From SZUA-430 sp964561925 (GTDB lineage Bacteria; Pseudomonadota; Alphaproteobacteria; Micropepsales; Micropepsaceae), in NCBI GenBank assembly GCA_964561925.1, contig CAZLRW010000004.1, forward strand, positions 17,573 to 81,572: a DNA stretch of 64,000 nt, read 5' to 3'. Positions within the stretch are counted from its first letter, which is position 1; the number at the start of each line of letters is the position of its first letter. The notes beneath the pieces are model-generated. The model was not told where the DNA came from. It made no database searches and worked only from the letters and a program-made list of their open reading frames with translations. Below, in pieces: positions 49,145 to 57,556 of the stretch. Position numbers and translations under genes: made by a program.

Positions 49145-49962
49145 GCGTGATGGCCGAAATCAAACTCGTTATCGCCGGCGCCGCCGGACGCATGGGCCAA
49201 ACCCTGATCCGCGAAGCGGCCAAGGCGAACGGCGTCAAAGTGATCGCGGGGCTCGAGGCCCCCGACAATCCGCATCAGGGCGAAGACCTCGGCCGCATCG
49301 CGAGTATCGACAACATCGGCGCGCGTCTCGAATCCGATCCCTTGACCGTCATCGCCAAAGCCGACGCGCTGATCGACTTCACAAGGCCGCAGGCGAGCCT
49401 CGCGCTCGCCGACCTTGCCGCGCAGGCGCGCATCGTCCACGTCATCGGCACGACCGGCTTCGCCGAAGCCGACGAAACGCGCATCAAAGCGGCCGCGCGC
49501 CACGCGACGATCGTAAAATCCGGCAACATGAGCCTTGGCGTGAACCTTCTTGCGGGCCTCGTCGAAATGGCGGCCCGCGCGCTCGGGCCTGCCTTCGACA
49601 TCGAAGTCCTCGAAATGCATCATCGCAACAAGGCGGACGCACCCTCAGGCACCGCGCTGCTGCTGGGCCAAGCAGCGGCCCGCGGGCGCAGCGCCAAGCT
49701 TTCCGATTTGCGCCTAAGGCCGCACGACGGCCTCACCGGCCCGCGCGCACCGGGCCCGGTGGGTTTCGCAAGCCTGCGCGGCGGCTCCGTCATCGGCGAT
49801 CACACGGTCTTCTTCGCCGGCGATGGCGAGCGCATCGAACTCACGCACCGCGCCGAAGACCGCGCCGTCTTCGCGAAAGGCGCGTTGAAGGCAGCCCTAT
49901 GGGGCCAAGGCAAAGGCCCCGGCCTGTTCGATATGCAGGACGTGCTGGGCCTACGCCGGTAG
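49141..49962 (+). CDS. dapB: 4-hydroxy-tetrahydrodipicolinate reductase
   Basis: 273 residues. The NAD(P)-binding motif GAAGRMGQTLI is near residue 12, the central LIDFTRP block near 78 and the catalytic motif EVLEMHHRNKADAPSGTALLL near 155-175 (His-His and Lys). It catalyses the second committed step of lysine and diaminopimelate synthesis. The GTG at 49141 overlaps the preceding stop (GTGA); an ATG at 49150 is an alternative. The last 12 bases overlap the convergent DUF2244 gene. Confidence 0.95.
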   Translation: MSVMAEIKLVIAGAAGRMGQTLIREAAKANGVKVIAGLEAPDNPHQGEDLGRIASIDNIGARLESDPLTVIAKADALIDFTRPQASLALADLAAQARIVHVIGTTGFAEADETRIKAAARHATIVKSGNMSLGVNLLAGLVEMAARALGPAFDIEVLEMHHRNKADAPSGTALLLGQAAARGRSAKLSDLRLRPHDGLTGPRAPGPVGFASLRGGSVIGDHTVFFAGDGERIELTHRAEDRAVFAKGALKAALWGQGKGPGLFDMQDVLGLRR

Positions 49963-50421
49963 CGACTTGGCCTCGCGCAGCGCCCGGCGCAATGCGTCGG
50001 CGAAGTCCTGCCGCTCGAACGGCGAAAGATACGTGGCGACTTCAAGCACCCGCCCGTGACTCCGCAGGGTGACGCGCTGTGCTTCGTTCTCGCCGCCCTC
50101 GACGAACACGCCGACCCAGTATGAGGGGAAGCGCCACTCGCGCCGCTGCCCTCGCGCGTCGACCCGCTCGACCACCAATTCCGAAGGGTCGATGGTCACG
50201 CGCTCGAACGCCACGGCCTGAGCATAGCTGAGCTTGAAAGCGACGTAGACGGCAAGTACGTCGAGCCCCATGAACCCGGCGACCGGCCAAGCGCCCAGAG
50301 AAACGGCAAACGCCGCCCCGATGGCATTGGCCGCCACGACCGCGATCAACAACAGGCGAAATCCCGCGCGCCCGAGTGAGCGGTAGGGATGGATGACGGC
50401 ATCGAACACGGGTGCGGTCAT
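49951..50421 (-). CDS. DUF2244 membrane protein
   Basis: 156 residues. The N-terminal FDAVIHPYRSLGRAGFRLLL precedes two membrane helices (~20-40 and 45-65), then a C-terminal soluble half with ERVTIDPSELVVERVDARGQRREWRFPSYWVGVFVE and LSPFERQDFADALRRAL, the DUF2244 pattern. The function is unknown; members are common in alphaproteobacteria, where some lie near respiratory genes. It is convergent with and overlaps dapB by 12 bases. Confidence 0.85.
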   Translation of the reverse strand: MTAPVFDAVIHPYRSLGRAGFRLLLIAVVAANAIGAAFAVSLGAWPVAGFMGLDVLAVYVAFKLSYAQAVAFERVTIDPSELVVERVDARGQRREWRFPSYWVGVFVEGGENEAQRVTLRSHGRVLEVATYLSPFERQDFADALRRALREAKSLPA

Positions 50422-50460
50422 GCCCGGACGCTATCAGAGCGTCGCAAATAGGCCAATTCG

Positions 50461-50919
50461 TCAGTTCGTGATCGCGACCGTCGCCGATCCCATCAGGACC
50501 TTGGAGCCAGGCTGGCCGAGGACCGAGTCGGCGGCGCGCTGCAGCATGTCGGACACACGGCCCACGTCCGCCGGCCGGCGCGGTCTGAGCGACGTCGCGG
50601 CGTAGAGGTTGAGTTCGGACAGCCACGCGTCGCGCAACCGCGGCATCAGCGCCTCGGCTTTCTCGTGCAACGCATCGTCGGCTACGTCCATGCCGAACGA
50701 CACCATGAATTTCCCCCGCACGCGTCCGTCCTGAACGATCGAGACGGTGAAGCCCGAGACCATCACCCACGACTTCAGCGACGTGAACGGACGATCCTTC
50801 TGCGGGCCTTTCGCTTTCTTCTTGTCGCCCCCGCCATGGCCGCCACCGCCGCCTGCGAACGCAGGCGTCGCGACGGCGAGCGCGCAAACCAGAACGGCGA
50901 TGAACCGCAAGAACCTCAT
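50461..50919 (-). CDS. secreted protein, possibly FliL-like
   Basis: 152 residues. A signal peptide ends near AFA-G and is followed by a Gly/His/Lys-rich linker (GGGGGHGGGDKKKAKG). The folded part VSGFTVSIVQDGRVRGKFMVSFGMDVADDALHEKAEALMPRLRDAWLSEL, then DVGRVSDMLQRAADSVLGQPGSKVLMGSATV, has the strand-helix-helix-strand order of the FliL/stomatin-like periplasmic domain. FliL has an uncleaved anchor rather than a signal peptide, so the resemblance is loose. It lies 39 bases upstream of the DUF2244 gene on the same strand. Confidence 0.6.
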   Translation of the reverse strand: MRFLRFIAVLVCALAVATPAFAGGGGGHGGGDKKKAKGPQKDRPFTSLKSWVMVSGFTVSIVQDGRVRGKFMVSFGMDVADDALHEKAEALMPRLRDAWLSELNLYAATSLRPRRPADVGRVSDMLQRAADSVLGQPGSKVLMGSATVAITN

Positions 50920-51004
50920 AGCGGCGACTGTGCCACCGCGCGCGTAAAGGGAGCGTTGCGTTAACCCGCCGTCAACGGATGGCGGTGCGTCAGGGTCCGG
51001 CGCA

Positions 51005-51080
51005 TGGTGGAGCTGAGCGGAATCGAACCGCTGACCTCCTCATTGCGAACGAGGCGCTCTCCCAACTGAGCTACAGCCCC
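51005..51080 (-). tRNA. tRNA-Ala (anticodon CGC)
   Basis: Cloverleaf on the reverse strand. The 7-base acceptor stem is GGGGCTG with CAGCTCC (one G-U), the D arm GCTC AGTTGGGA GAGC, the anticodon stem CCTCG/TGAGG with loop TTCGCAA giving anticodon CGC (codon GCG), and the T arm has TTCGATT in the loop. The discriminator is A and CCA is encoded. A clear GCG-reading alanine tRNA, fitting the high use of GCG in this genome. Confidence 0.95.
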
Positions 51081-51259
51081 ATGCGCGGGAAAAACCCGCA
51101 GGAAGGCGCAATGCGCCGCCCGCGAAGGCAGGGTTTGTAGGGGCCACCTCGCCGCCGTGTCAAGGCAAGCCGGCTCCGCCGCCTTGCCGCAGCGACCCGG
51201 CAAGGCTACATCTCGCCGGCTCGCCCGCGATTCCAACGCTAAGCCCCCGGAAAACAAGA

Positions 51260-51559
51260 ATGATCTCAGCACTCGTTTTCATAGTTCAAACGGTGTCGTC
51301 GTTCCTGTTTTGGGTCATCATCATCAATGTCGTGTTGTCGTGGTTGATCGCGTTCAACATCATCAACCAATACAACCAAGTCGTCCGCGCAATTCACTCG
51401 TTTTGCTACCGCGTAACCGAACCGCTGCTCGCACCGATTCGACGTTTCTTGCCGGATCTCGGCGGCATCGACATTTCGCCGATGATCCTGCTCGTCGCGG
51501 TCGTCGCCGCGGAAGTCATGATCGTGAGCGTTTTGAGGACGGGCCAACTCTTCTCGTGA
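51260..51559 (+). CDS. YggT-family membrane protein
   Basis: 99 residues with two hydrophobic regions (~5-32 and ~73-92) and the YggT signature SWLIAFNIINQYNQVVRAIHSFCYRVTEPLLAPIRRFLPDLGGIDISPMILL. YggT proteins are linked to osmotic tolerance and division-related functions. The stop overlaps the start of the DUF167 gene (GTGA), the usual yggT-yggU-type pairing. The 179-base gap upstream (51081-51259) separates it from the divergent tRNA and shows only short GC hairpins. Confidence 0.92.
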   Translation: MISALVFIVQTVSSFLFWVIIINVVLSWLIAFNIINQYNQVVRAIHSFCYRVTEPLLAPIRRFLPDLGGIDISPMILLVAVVAAEVMIVSVLRTGQLFS

Positions 51560-51876
51560 CGGCATCGCCGTTCCGTCGCAGCGCCGGCGGGGCAACGTTG
51601 GTCGTGCGCCTGACACCGCGCGCCGCCCGCGATGCGATCGAGGGCGTGGCCGAAGGTGCGGACGGCGCGCATCTCAAGGTCCGCGTCCGCGCGGTGCCGG
51701 AAGACGGTCGCGCGAACGCCGCCCTGGTCGAATTGGTCGCAGCCGAACTTCATGTTCCGAAGTCGACGGTGTCGGTCGCCGCAGGCAAAACTGCGCGCCT
51801 CAAACCGCTGCACATCGCGGGCGACGGCGCGGCGCTCCAACGAAAGTTCGAAGACCTGCTCAAGAGGCTTGAATGA
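51556..51876 (+). CDS. DUF167 (YggU-type) protein
   Basis: 106 residues from GTG. LVVRLTPRAARDAIEGV, LKVRVRAVPEDGRANAALVELVAAELHVPKSTVSVAAGKTARLKPLHIAG is the complete DUF167 pattern (ANxxL..LA..L.V....v.i..G...r.K.v.i). The function is unknown. It overlaps yggT at its start and folD at its end by four bases each, forming a tight three-gene operon. A longer upstream frame was rejected because it overlaps all of yggT. Confidence 0.92.
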   Translation: MTASPFRRSAGGATLVVRLTPRAARDAIEGVAEGADGAHLKVRVRAVPEDGRANAALVELVAAELHVPKSTVSVAAGKTARLKPLHIAGDGAALQRKFEDLLKRLE

Positions 51877-52760
51877 CGGCACAGGTGATCGACGGCAAGG
51901 AATTTGCGGCATCGCTCCGCACGCGCGTTCAGGCCGCGGCGGCCGCGTTCAAGCAACGCAAAGGCATCCCCGTCGGCCTCACCGTCGTGCTCGTCGGCAA
52001 CGATCCGGCGAGCGAGATCTACGTTCGCTTGAAGGTCGCCGACGCCCGCGAAGTCGGCATCGACTCGCGCGACATCAAACTGCCCGCCACCGCGACCGAA
52101 ACCGAAGTGCTCGACGTCGTGCGGAAACTGAACGCAGATCCGGCCGTTCACGGCGTGTTGGTACAGTTCCCGACGCCGAAGCAGGTGCGCCAGGAAGCGG
52201 TGCTTGACGCGCTCTCGCCCGACAAAGACGTCGACGGCCTAACCGCGCTCAGCGCCGGGCGCCTGGCAAGCGGCCGGACCGGTCTCGTCTCCTGCACGCC
52301 GCAAGGCTGCCTGATGCTGATCAAGTCCGTGCGGTCGAACCTGGAGGGACTGAACGCCGTCGTCATCGGCCGCTCGCAGCTGGTGGGCAAGCCGATGGCC
52401 CAACTCCTGCTGCAGGAAAACTGCACCGTCACGATCGCTCATTCGAAGACCCGGGACCTGGCGGCCGCGGCGCGCCAGGCCGACGTGGTGGTCGCGGCCG
52501 TGGGCCGCGCCGAAATGGTAAAGGGCGACTGGATCAAATCGGGCGCGATCGTGATCGATGTCGGCATGAACCGGCTCGACCTCGCAAACGGCAAGTCGAA
52601 ATTGCTGGGCGATGTGGCTTATAGTGGGGCCAAGGAACGCGCCGCGGCGATCACGCCGGTGCCGGGTGGGGTAGGGCCGATGACGCGCGCCTGCCTGCTC
52701 CGCAACACCGTGCTCGCCGCGTGTGCGCAGACTGGCATCACGCCGCCCATGGAGCTTTGA
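51873..52760 (+). CDS. folD: methylenetetrahydrofolate dehydrogenase/cyclohydrolase
   Basis: 295 residues. VGLTVVLVGNDPASEIYVRLKVADAREVGI holds the catalytic Lys in its family position, and KDVDGLTALSAGRL, CTPQGCLMLI, VVIGRSQLVGKPMAQLLLQENCTVTIAHSKT and PGGVGPMTRACLL are all present. The signature usually reading VQLPLP is VQFPTP here, and DGFH is DGLT, mild departures near the folate site. It interconverts 5,10-methylene-, methenyl- and 10-formyl-THF. The start overlaps the DUF167 stop (ATGA). Confidence 0.95.
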   Translation: MTAQVIDGKEFAASLRTRVQAAAAAFKQRKGIPVGLTVVLVGNDPASEIYVRLKVADAREVGIDSRDIKLPATATETEVLDVVRKLNADPAVHGVLVQFPTPKQVRQEAVLDALSPDKDVDGLTALSAGRLASGRTGLVSCTPQGCLMLIKSVRSNLEGLNAVVIGRSQLVGKPMAQLLLQENCTVTIAHSKTRDLAAAARQADVVVAAVGRAEMVKGDWIKSGAIVIDVGMNRLDLANGKSKLLGDVAYSGAKERAAAITPVPGGVGPMTRACLLRNTVLAACAQTGITPPMEL

Positions 52761-52764
52761 CGCG

Positions 52765-53097
52765 ATGAAGACGCTGCCGCCCATTTGGCTCGATCATATC
52801 AACATTCCCTCCCAAGATCCGGAGGTGTTGGCCCAGTGGTACGCCGACCGGCTGAGCCTCGAGCGCCGCGGCAGCATGGTGACGGGCCCCGGCATCTCGA
52901 TCTTCTTCAAGAAGGGCGCGCCGTTGAAGGCGGGCGACGCGTTCCACTTCGGCTTCCGCGCCGAAACGAAATCCGACGTCGCGACCTGGGCCGAAGCGAT
53001 GGGCGTCGCCATCGCCTTCGACGAAGACGACTTCTTCGCCGCCCGCATCAACGACCCCGACGGCAACGTGTTCGAGATTTATTGGGACAAGCTTTGA
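52765..53097 (+). CDS. VOC (glyoxalase/bleomycin resistance-like) protein
   Basis: 110 residues, one VOC module. The first metal-type His is in IWLDHINIPSQDPEVLAQWYADRL, and the terminal acid in DPDGNVFEIYWDKL. Middle strands contain FFKKGAP and FHFGFRA. Single-module VOC proteins dimerise to make a metal site; the substrate is unknown. It is likely the last gene of the yggT-folD operon. Its stop overlaps the first base of the inverted repeat at 53097. Confidence 0.85.
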   Translation: MKTLPPIWLDHINIPSQDPEVLAQWYADRLSLERRGSMVTGPGISIFFKKGAPLKAGDAFHFGFRAETKSDVATWAEAMGVAIAFDEDDFFAARINDPDGNVFEIYWDKL

Positions 53098-53174
53098 GCC
53101 TGGGAGCGCCGGCATCTTGCCGGCTCTTGTTGACTCGACAGAAGGTGCCGGCTGGAAGCCGGCGCTCCCAGGCT
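53097..53174. repeat. inverted repeat between convergent genes, 17-base perfect arms
   Basis: AGCCTGGGAGCGCCGGC (53097-53113) is the exact reverse complement of 53158-53174. Inside are further GCCGGC half-palindromes. The element touches the stop codons of both convergent genes (VOC protein and argG) and fills the whole gap. Arms of this type (GGGAGCGCCGGC) look like an interspersed palindromic repeat. It could serve as a bidirectional terminator hairpin. Confidence 0.85.
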
Positions 53175-54402
53175 ACTTCTTCGCCGCCTGGTTCCGCGCC
53201 GCGAGCAACCTCAAGCGCAGCGCATTGAGCTTGATGAACCCTTCCGCGTCCTTCTGGTTATAGACGCTGTCCTTCTCGAACGTGACGTAGTCCTGGCGAT
53301 AGAGCGAGTTCTTGGACTCGCGGCCCACGACCGTCGCGTTGCCCTTGTAGAGTTTCATGCGCACGGTCCCGCTGACGTATTCCTGGCTCTTGTCGATCAG
53401 CGCCTGCAGCATCTCGCGCTCGGGCGAGAACCAGAACCCGTAGTAGACGAGCTCCGCATATTTCGGCATCAGCTCGTCCTTCAAATGCCCCGCGCCGCGG
53501 TCGAGCGTGATGGATTCGATCCCGCGATGCGCGGCGTAGAGGATCGTGCCGCCCGGCGTTTCGTAGACGCCGCGGCTCTTCATGCCGACGAAGCGGTTCT
53601 CGACCAGATCGAGCCGCCCGATTCCATTCGCACGCCCCAACGCGTTCAACCGTGTAAGCAGCGTCGCCGGCGACAACACCTGACCGTCGATCGAAACCGC
53701 ATCGCCGCGCTCGAACCCGATCTCGACATAGGTCGCCTTGTCGGGCGCGTCCTCGGGGCTGATCGTGCGCTGATAGACGATGGAATCGGCCTCCAGCGCC
53801 GGGTCCTCCAACACCTTCCCCTCGCTCGACGAGTGCAGCAGGTTCGCATCGACCGAGAACGGCGCCTCGCCGCGCTTGTCCTTGGCGATCGGAATCTGAT
53901 GCTTCTCGGCGAAGTCGATCAGCTTCGTCCGGCTTTCGAGTTCCCACTCCCGCCACGGCGCGATCACGCGGATGTCGGGCTTGAGCGCATAGTAGGTCAG
54001 TTCGAACCGCACCTGATCGTTGCCCTTACCGGTCGCGCCATGCGCCACCGCGTCGGCCCCGACCTTCTCGGCGATCTCGATCTGCTTCTTGGCGATTAAC
54101 GGCCGCGCGATCGACGTACCGAGCAGATACTGCCCCTCATAGAGCGCGTTCGCCCGGAACATCGGAAACACATAATCGCGCACGAACTCTTCGCGCAGGT
54201 CTTCGATGAAAATGTTCGCGGGCTTGATGCCCAGCATCTCGGCCTTCTTGCGCGCCGGCCCCAACTCTTCGCCCTGACCCAGATCGGCCGTGAACGTCAC
54301 GACCTCGCAGCCATAGGCCGTCTGCAACCACTTCAAGATGACCGACGTGTCGAGCCCGCCCGAATAGGCAAGAACGACCTTCTTCACCTGACCTTTGCTC
54401 AT
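53173..54402 (-). CDS. argG: argininosuccinate synthase
   Basis: 409 residues, normal length. The ATP pyrophosphatase P-loop is VLAYSGGLDTSVILKWL at residues ~9-25, with HGATGKGNDQVRFE near 118 and the substrate-site SVDANLLHSSSEGKVLEDP near 185. It joins citrulline and aspartate to argininosuccinate in arginine synthesis. Rightmost upstream gene rlmN is on the same strand 10 bases away, so the two are probably cotranscribed. Confidence 0.97.
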   Translation of the reverse strand: MSKGQVKKVVLAYSGGLDTSVILKWLQTAYGCEVVTFTADLGQGEELGPARKKAEMLGIKPANIFIEDLREEFVRDYVFPMFRANALYEGQYLLGTSIARPLIAKKQIEIAEKVGADAVAHGATGKGNDQVRFELTYYALKPDIRVIAPWREWELESRTKLIDFAEKHQIPIAKDKRGEAPFSVDANLLHSSSEGKVLEDPALEADSIVYQRTISPEDAPDKATYVEIGFERGDAVSIDGQVLSPATLLTRLNALGRANGIGRLDLVENRFVGMKSRGVYETPGGTILYAAHRGIESITLDRGAGHLKDELMPKYAELVYYGFWFSPEREMLQALIDKSQEYVSGTVRMKLYKGNATVVGRESKNSLYRQDYVTFEKDSVYNQKDAEGFIKLNALRLRLLAARNQAAKK

Positions 54403-54412
54403 CAGAAATCCT

Positions 54413-55555
54413 TCAATGCGGCATGCGTGCCAGTTCTTTGGAGCGCATCTCGGCGAGCCGATCGCTCGCGCGCGCCTTCACGCTCTCGCTCTTCAGCTGA
54501 CCGCACGCCGCCATGATGTCGCGTCCGCGCGGCGTGCGGATCGGCGAGGCATAGCCCGCGCGGTTGACGATCTCGCCGAACTCTTCGATGCGCTCCCAGT
54601 CCGAACACTCGTAGGGCGCGCCCGGCCACGGGTTGAAGGGGATCAAGTTGATCTTGGCCGGAATGCCGCGAATGACCTTCACGAGCTCGCGCGCGTCCGC
54701 GTTCGAATCGTTCACGCCCTTCAGCATCACGTACTCGAACGTGATCCGCCGCGCATTCGAGAGGCCCGGATAGGCCTTGCACGCTGCGAGCAGTTCCTTG
54801 ATCGGATACTTCTTGTTGAGCGGCACGATCACGTCGCGCACGTCGTCGCGCGGCGCGTGCAACGAGATGGCGAGCATCGACCCGATCTCCTCGCCTGCGC
54901 GCGGGATCATCGGAACGACGCCCGCGGTCGAGAGCGTGATCCGCCGCTTCGAAACCGAGAGCCCTTCGCCGTCCGCGATCACGTTGATCGCGTCGCGCAC
55001 GTTCTCGAAATTGTAGAGCGGCTCGCCCATGCCCATCATCACGATGTTCGTGATGAGCCGTTCTTCGGAGTTCCGCCCCGCACGCGGCCATTCCTTGAGA
55101 TCGTCGCGCGCGACCAGCACCTGGGAGACGATCTCCTCCGCCGTCAGGTTGCGCACCAGCTTTTGCGTTCCCGTATGGCAGAACCGGCACGTCAGCGTGC
55201 ACCCGACTTGGGACGAGATGCACAGCGTCCCGCGATCCTCGTCCGGGATGAACACGGTCTCGATCTCGACGCCGGGCGCAAAGCGGATCAGCCATTTGCG
55301 CGTGCCGTCCGACGACACTTGCGCGGCCACGACTTCCGGCCGCTTCAGCGAGAACTTGTCCGCGAACTCGGCCCGCAGAGGCTTGGCCAGCGTCGTGATC
55401 GCCTCGAACCCGGTTGCGCCTTGCACATACATCGCGTTCCATAGCTGGCCCACGCGCATGGAGATCTGCTTCGTCTCCACGCCGGCGGCGCCGAGCGCGG
55501 CCTTCAAGCCGTCCCGCGTCAAGCCGATCAGACTTGGTTTCGCCGAACTCATCAT
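54413..55555 (-). CDS. rlmN: dual-specificity 23S rRNA/tRNA adenine-C2 methyltransferase
   Basis: 380 residues. The radical SAM motif is CTLTCRFCHTG near residue 123. GMGEPLYNFENVRDAI and LSTAGVVPMI are family blocks, and the second catalytic Cys is in RDIMAACGQL near the C-terminus. It makes 2-methyladenosine at 23S A2503 and in tRNAs. The start MMSSAKPSLIGL is standard. It is upstream of argG on the same strand. Confidence 0.96.
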   Translation of the reverse strand: MMSSAKPSLIGLTRDGLKAALGAAGVETKQISMRVGQLWNAMYVQGATGFEAITTLAKPLRAEFADKFSLKRPEVVAAQVSSDGTRKWLIRFAPGVEIETVFIPDEDRGTLCISSQVGCTLTCRFCHTGTQKLVRNLTAEEIVSQVLVARDDLKEWPRAGRNSEERLITNIVMMGMGEPLYNFENVRDAINVIADGEGLSVSKRRITLSTAGVVPMIPRAGEEIGSMLAISLHAPRDDVRDVIVPLNKKYPIKELLAACKAYPGLSNARRITFEYVMLKGVNDSNADARELVKVIRGIPAKINLIPFNPWPGAPYECSDWERIEEFGEIVNRAGYASPIRTPRGRDIMAACGQLKSESVKARASDRLAEMRSKELARMPH

Positions 55556-55626
55556 CTCAACCGAAACAACAAAGGGCGGCTCGCGCCGCCCTATAGCTCA
55601 AGGCCACGGCAATGCCGCCGAAGCTG

Positions 55627-56142
55627 TTATTTGCAGCCTTCCGTCACTTTGTCGAGCGCGACGGAAAGTCCCTTGAGCGAATACGTGTCCGTGGTCAGCG
55701 TTCCGCGCTTGGAAATGCCCTTAACCGTCATTTCGCCCGCGCCGCGCATGGCGGCAATCAGGCGCTGCTCCTCCGCCTTGTCCTGAAGCCAGGCGCCGTC
55801 GGCCTTGGTGAAGAAATTGAACTTGTCCGAGCCCACTTCCACCGTCGCCTGGCTCGCATCCTTGAACTGATAGCCGATGACGACGGACGGCTCGTTGTTG
55901 ATCTTCTGCTTCGGCCAGGTCGTGATGATGAAGTAGATCGGGTCGCGTTTGGCGGTGGCGGGTTCCTTCGATTGCGGCTGAGTCACCGCCCAGCACACCG
56001 TGCCGCGGCCGTCGGTGTTCTTGTAGGCCTCCCAGGCGTCGTGCGTGCCGAGCAGCGTGGGACCGGTTTGTGCGGAGGCCGCCGCAAGACAGGCGGACAG
56101 CGCAAACGTCGCAACCGCAATTCGGCCGAGGATCGGAAACAT
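55627..56142 (-). CDS. IalB-like secreted protein
   Basis: 171 residues. A signal peptide ends near ASA-QT. The mature part resembles the invasion-associated locus B family: HDAWEAYKNTDGRGTVCWAVTQP, then RDPIYFIITTWPKQKINNEPSVVIGYQFKD, FTKADGAWLQDKAEEQRLIAAMRGAGEMTVKGISKRGT and a C-terminal CK. The two remaining cysteines could form a disulphide. In free-living alphaproteobacteria the function is unknown and a role in invasion is not implied. ATG at 56142 restores the signal peptide; a longer frame from 56265 was rejected. Confidence 0.85.
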   Translation of the reverse strand: MFPILGRIAVATFALSACLAAASAQTGPTLLGTHDAWEAYKNTDGRGTVCWAVTQPQSKEPATAKRDPIYFIITTWPKQKINNEPSVVIGYQFKDASQATVEVGSDKFNFFTKADGAWLQDKAEEQRLIAAMRGAGEMTVKGISKRGTLTTDTYSLKGLSVALDKVTEGCK

Positions 56143-56318
56143 CGATGGTACCTTTGCTGACGAACCAACGTTGCGCGCGGCGCGTGCAACCGGGTGCAAT
56201 GTGTCGCCTATCTTGGGCGGTTTTGTGAAGCCCCAATCGCGGCACCGCCGCGGGGCCTGCTGCACTGCGGCGGAAAGTTCGATTCCCGTCTCTTTGCCGG
56301 ATTTGCTAGGGTCGCGCG

Positions 56319-56906
56319 ATGCAGCGCGCCCCGGCCGAGCAATCCGCCATCCCTGACCGTGAGGCCCTTGCCGCCCTTGTGGAGGCCATCGCGGCCAAGG
56401 GCGACCGCAACGCCTTCATTGCGCTGTTCCGCCACTTCGCACCCAAGGTCAAGGGTTACCTCGTCAAAATCGGCACAGACCGCGCCCAGGCCGAGGAGCT
56501 GACGCAAGAGGTGATGCTGACGGTCTGGCGCAAGGCCGCCACGTTCGACCGCCGCCAGGCGTCGGTGGCAACCTGGATGTTCACGATTGCCCGCAACCGC
56601 CGGATCGACGCCATCCGCCGCGAGAGGCGCCCGGAACTCGACCCGAACGACCCGATGCTCATACCCGATGCGCCCGAAGCGGCCGACGACCGTCTCGACA
56701 CGCTCGACCGCGAAGCACGCGTTGCCAAGGCGCTGAAGACGTTGCCGAAGGACCAGGCGGACCTCGTGCACGAGGCCTTCTTCTTGGCCAAGACGCACAG
56801 CCAAATCGCCGAAGAAACGAAGATTCCGCTGGGCACGGTGAAGTCGCGCCTCCGCCTAGCCTTCGGGCGCTTGCGCAAGGCGATGGAAGGAGAGGGCGAA
56901 CCATGA
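56319..56906 (+). CDS. rpoE: ECF RNA polymerase sigma factor (RpoE type)
   Basis: 195 residues. Region 2 contains AFIALFRHFAPKVKGYLVKIG, AEELTQEVMLTVWRKAATFD and VATWMFTIARNRRIDAIRRERR. Region 4 is LPKDQADLVHEAFFLAKTHSQIAEETKIPLGTVKSRLRLAFGRLRKAM. Its four-base overlap (ATGA) with a ChrR-type anti-sigma gene places it with the RpoE/ChrR group, which in Rhodobacter responds to singlet oxygen. The asparaginase gene is coupled downstream. I could not identify a self-type promoter in the 176 bases upstream. Confidence 0.92.
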   Translation: MQRAPAEQSAIPDREALAALVEAIAAKGDRNAFIALFRHFAPKVKGYLVKIGTDRAQAEELTQEVMLTVWRKAATFDRRQASVATWMFTIARNRRIDAIRRERRPELDPNDPMLIPDAPEAADDRLDTLDREARVAKALKTLPKDQADLVHEAFFLAKTHSQIAEETKIPLGTVKSRLRLAFGRLRKAMEGEGEP

Positions 56907-57556
56907 GTTCACCCATGCATCACCCCAATGCCGCCCTGCTGCACGCGGCGGCAAGCGGGCAGCTGACGCCGGGCGTTGCCCGCATCTTGGAGGCCCACAC
57001 GCGCCTTTGCCCGCGTTGCCGCATCATGACTTCGGCGGCCGAAACCCTGGGCGGAGCGGCGCTCGAGAACCAGGACGCCGATCTCGCACCGGACGCACTC
57101 GATCGCGCGCTGGCGGCTCTCGGTGAGCCTGCGCCTGCGCCGAAACTTCCCGAATTGCTCTTGCCGTTGCCGAAGGAGGCGCAAGACTTGATCGCGTCTT
57201 CGCTTGGCAAATCTGTCTGGCGCACCGGTGGCCCCGGGTTGAGGATTCTCGATCTCGATCTGCCGCCGGCCGCGGCTGGCGAAACGTTCCAATTGTTCCG
57301 CATTGAGCCGGGATACGGCCCGCCGCGCCACACGCATGGCGGCCAGGAATTCACGCTGGTTCTCACGGGTGCGTTCAAAGACGAAACCGGTCTCTATCGC
57401 TGCGGCGACATTGCGATCGGCGACGAGCGCGTGACGCATCGCCCGATCGCCGAACCGGGCGAGGTCTGCTTCGCGCTCGCCGTGACGACCGCGCCGCTCA
57501 AGTTCAAAGGCCCGCTCGGCGTGCTCCAGCGTCTGCTCAATTTCGGTCGCGGATGA
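56903..57556 (+). CDS. chrR: ChrR-type zinc anti-sigma factor
   Basis: 217 residues. The N-terminal anti-sigma domain has the zinc ligand pattern HTRLCPRC around residues 32-39 with an earlier His near 6-7. The C-terminal cupin domain has the metal-site pattern RHTHGGQEFTLVLTGAFKDE and a later VTHRP. It binds and inhibits the sigma factor encoded just upstream. In the described ChrR system the cupin is required for the response to singlet oxygen. Start overlaps the sigma stop and the end overlaps the asparaginase start (ATGA each). Confidence 0.93.
   Translation: MSSPMHHPNAALLHAAASGQLTPGVARILEAHTRLCPRCRIMTSAAETLGGAALENQDADLAPDALDRALAALGEPAPAPKLPELLLPLPKEAQDLIASSLGKSVWRTGGPGLRILDLDLPPAAAGETFQLFRIEPGYGPPRHTHGGQEFTLVLTGAFKDETGLYRCGDIAIGDERVTHRPIAEPGEVCFALAVTTAPLKFKGPLGVLQRLLNFGRG

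Noticed and set aside
56143..56318. Possible RpoE-type autoregulatory promoter upstream of the sigma gene
   Set aside because: No TGATC-type -35 element with an appropriately spaced -10 element was visible.
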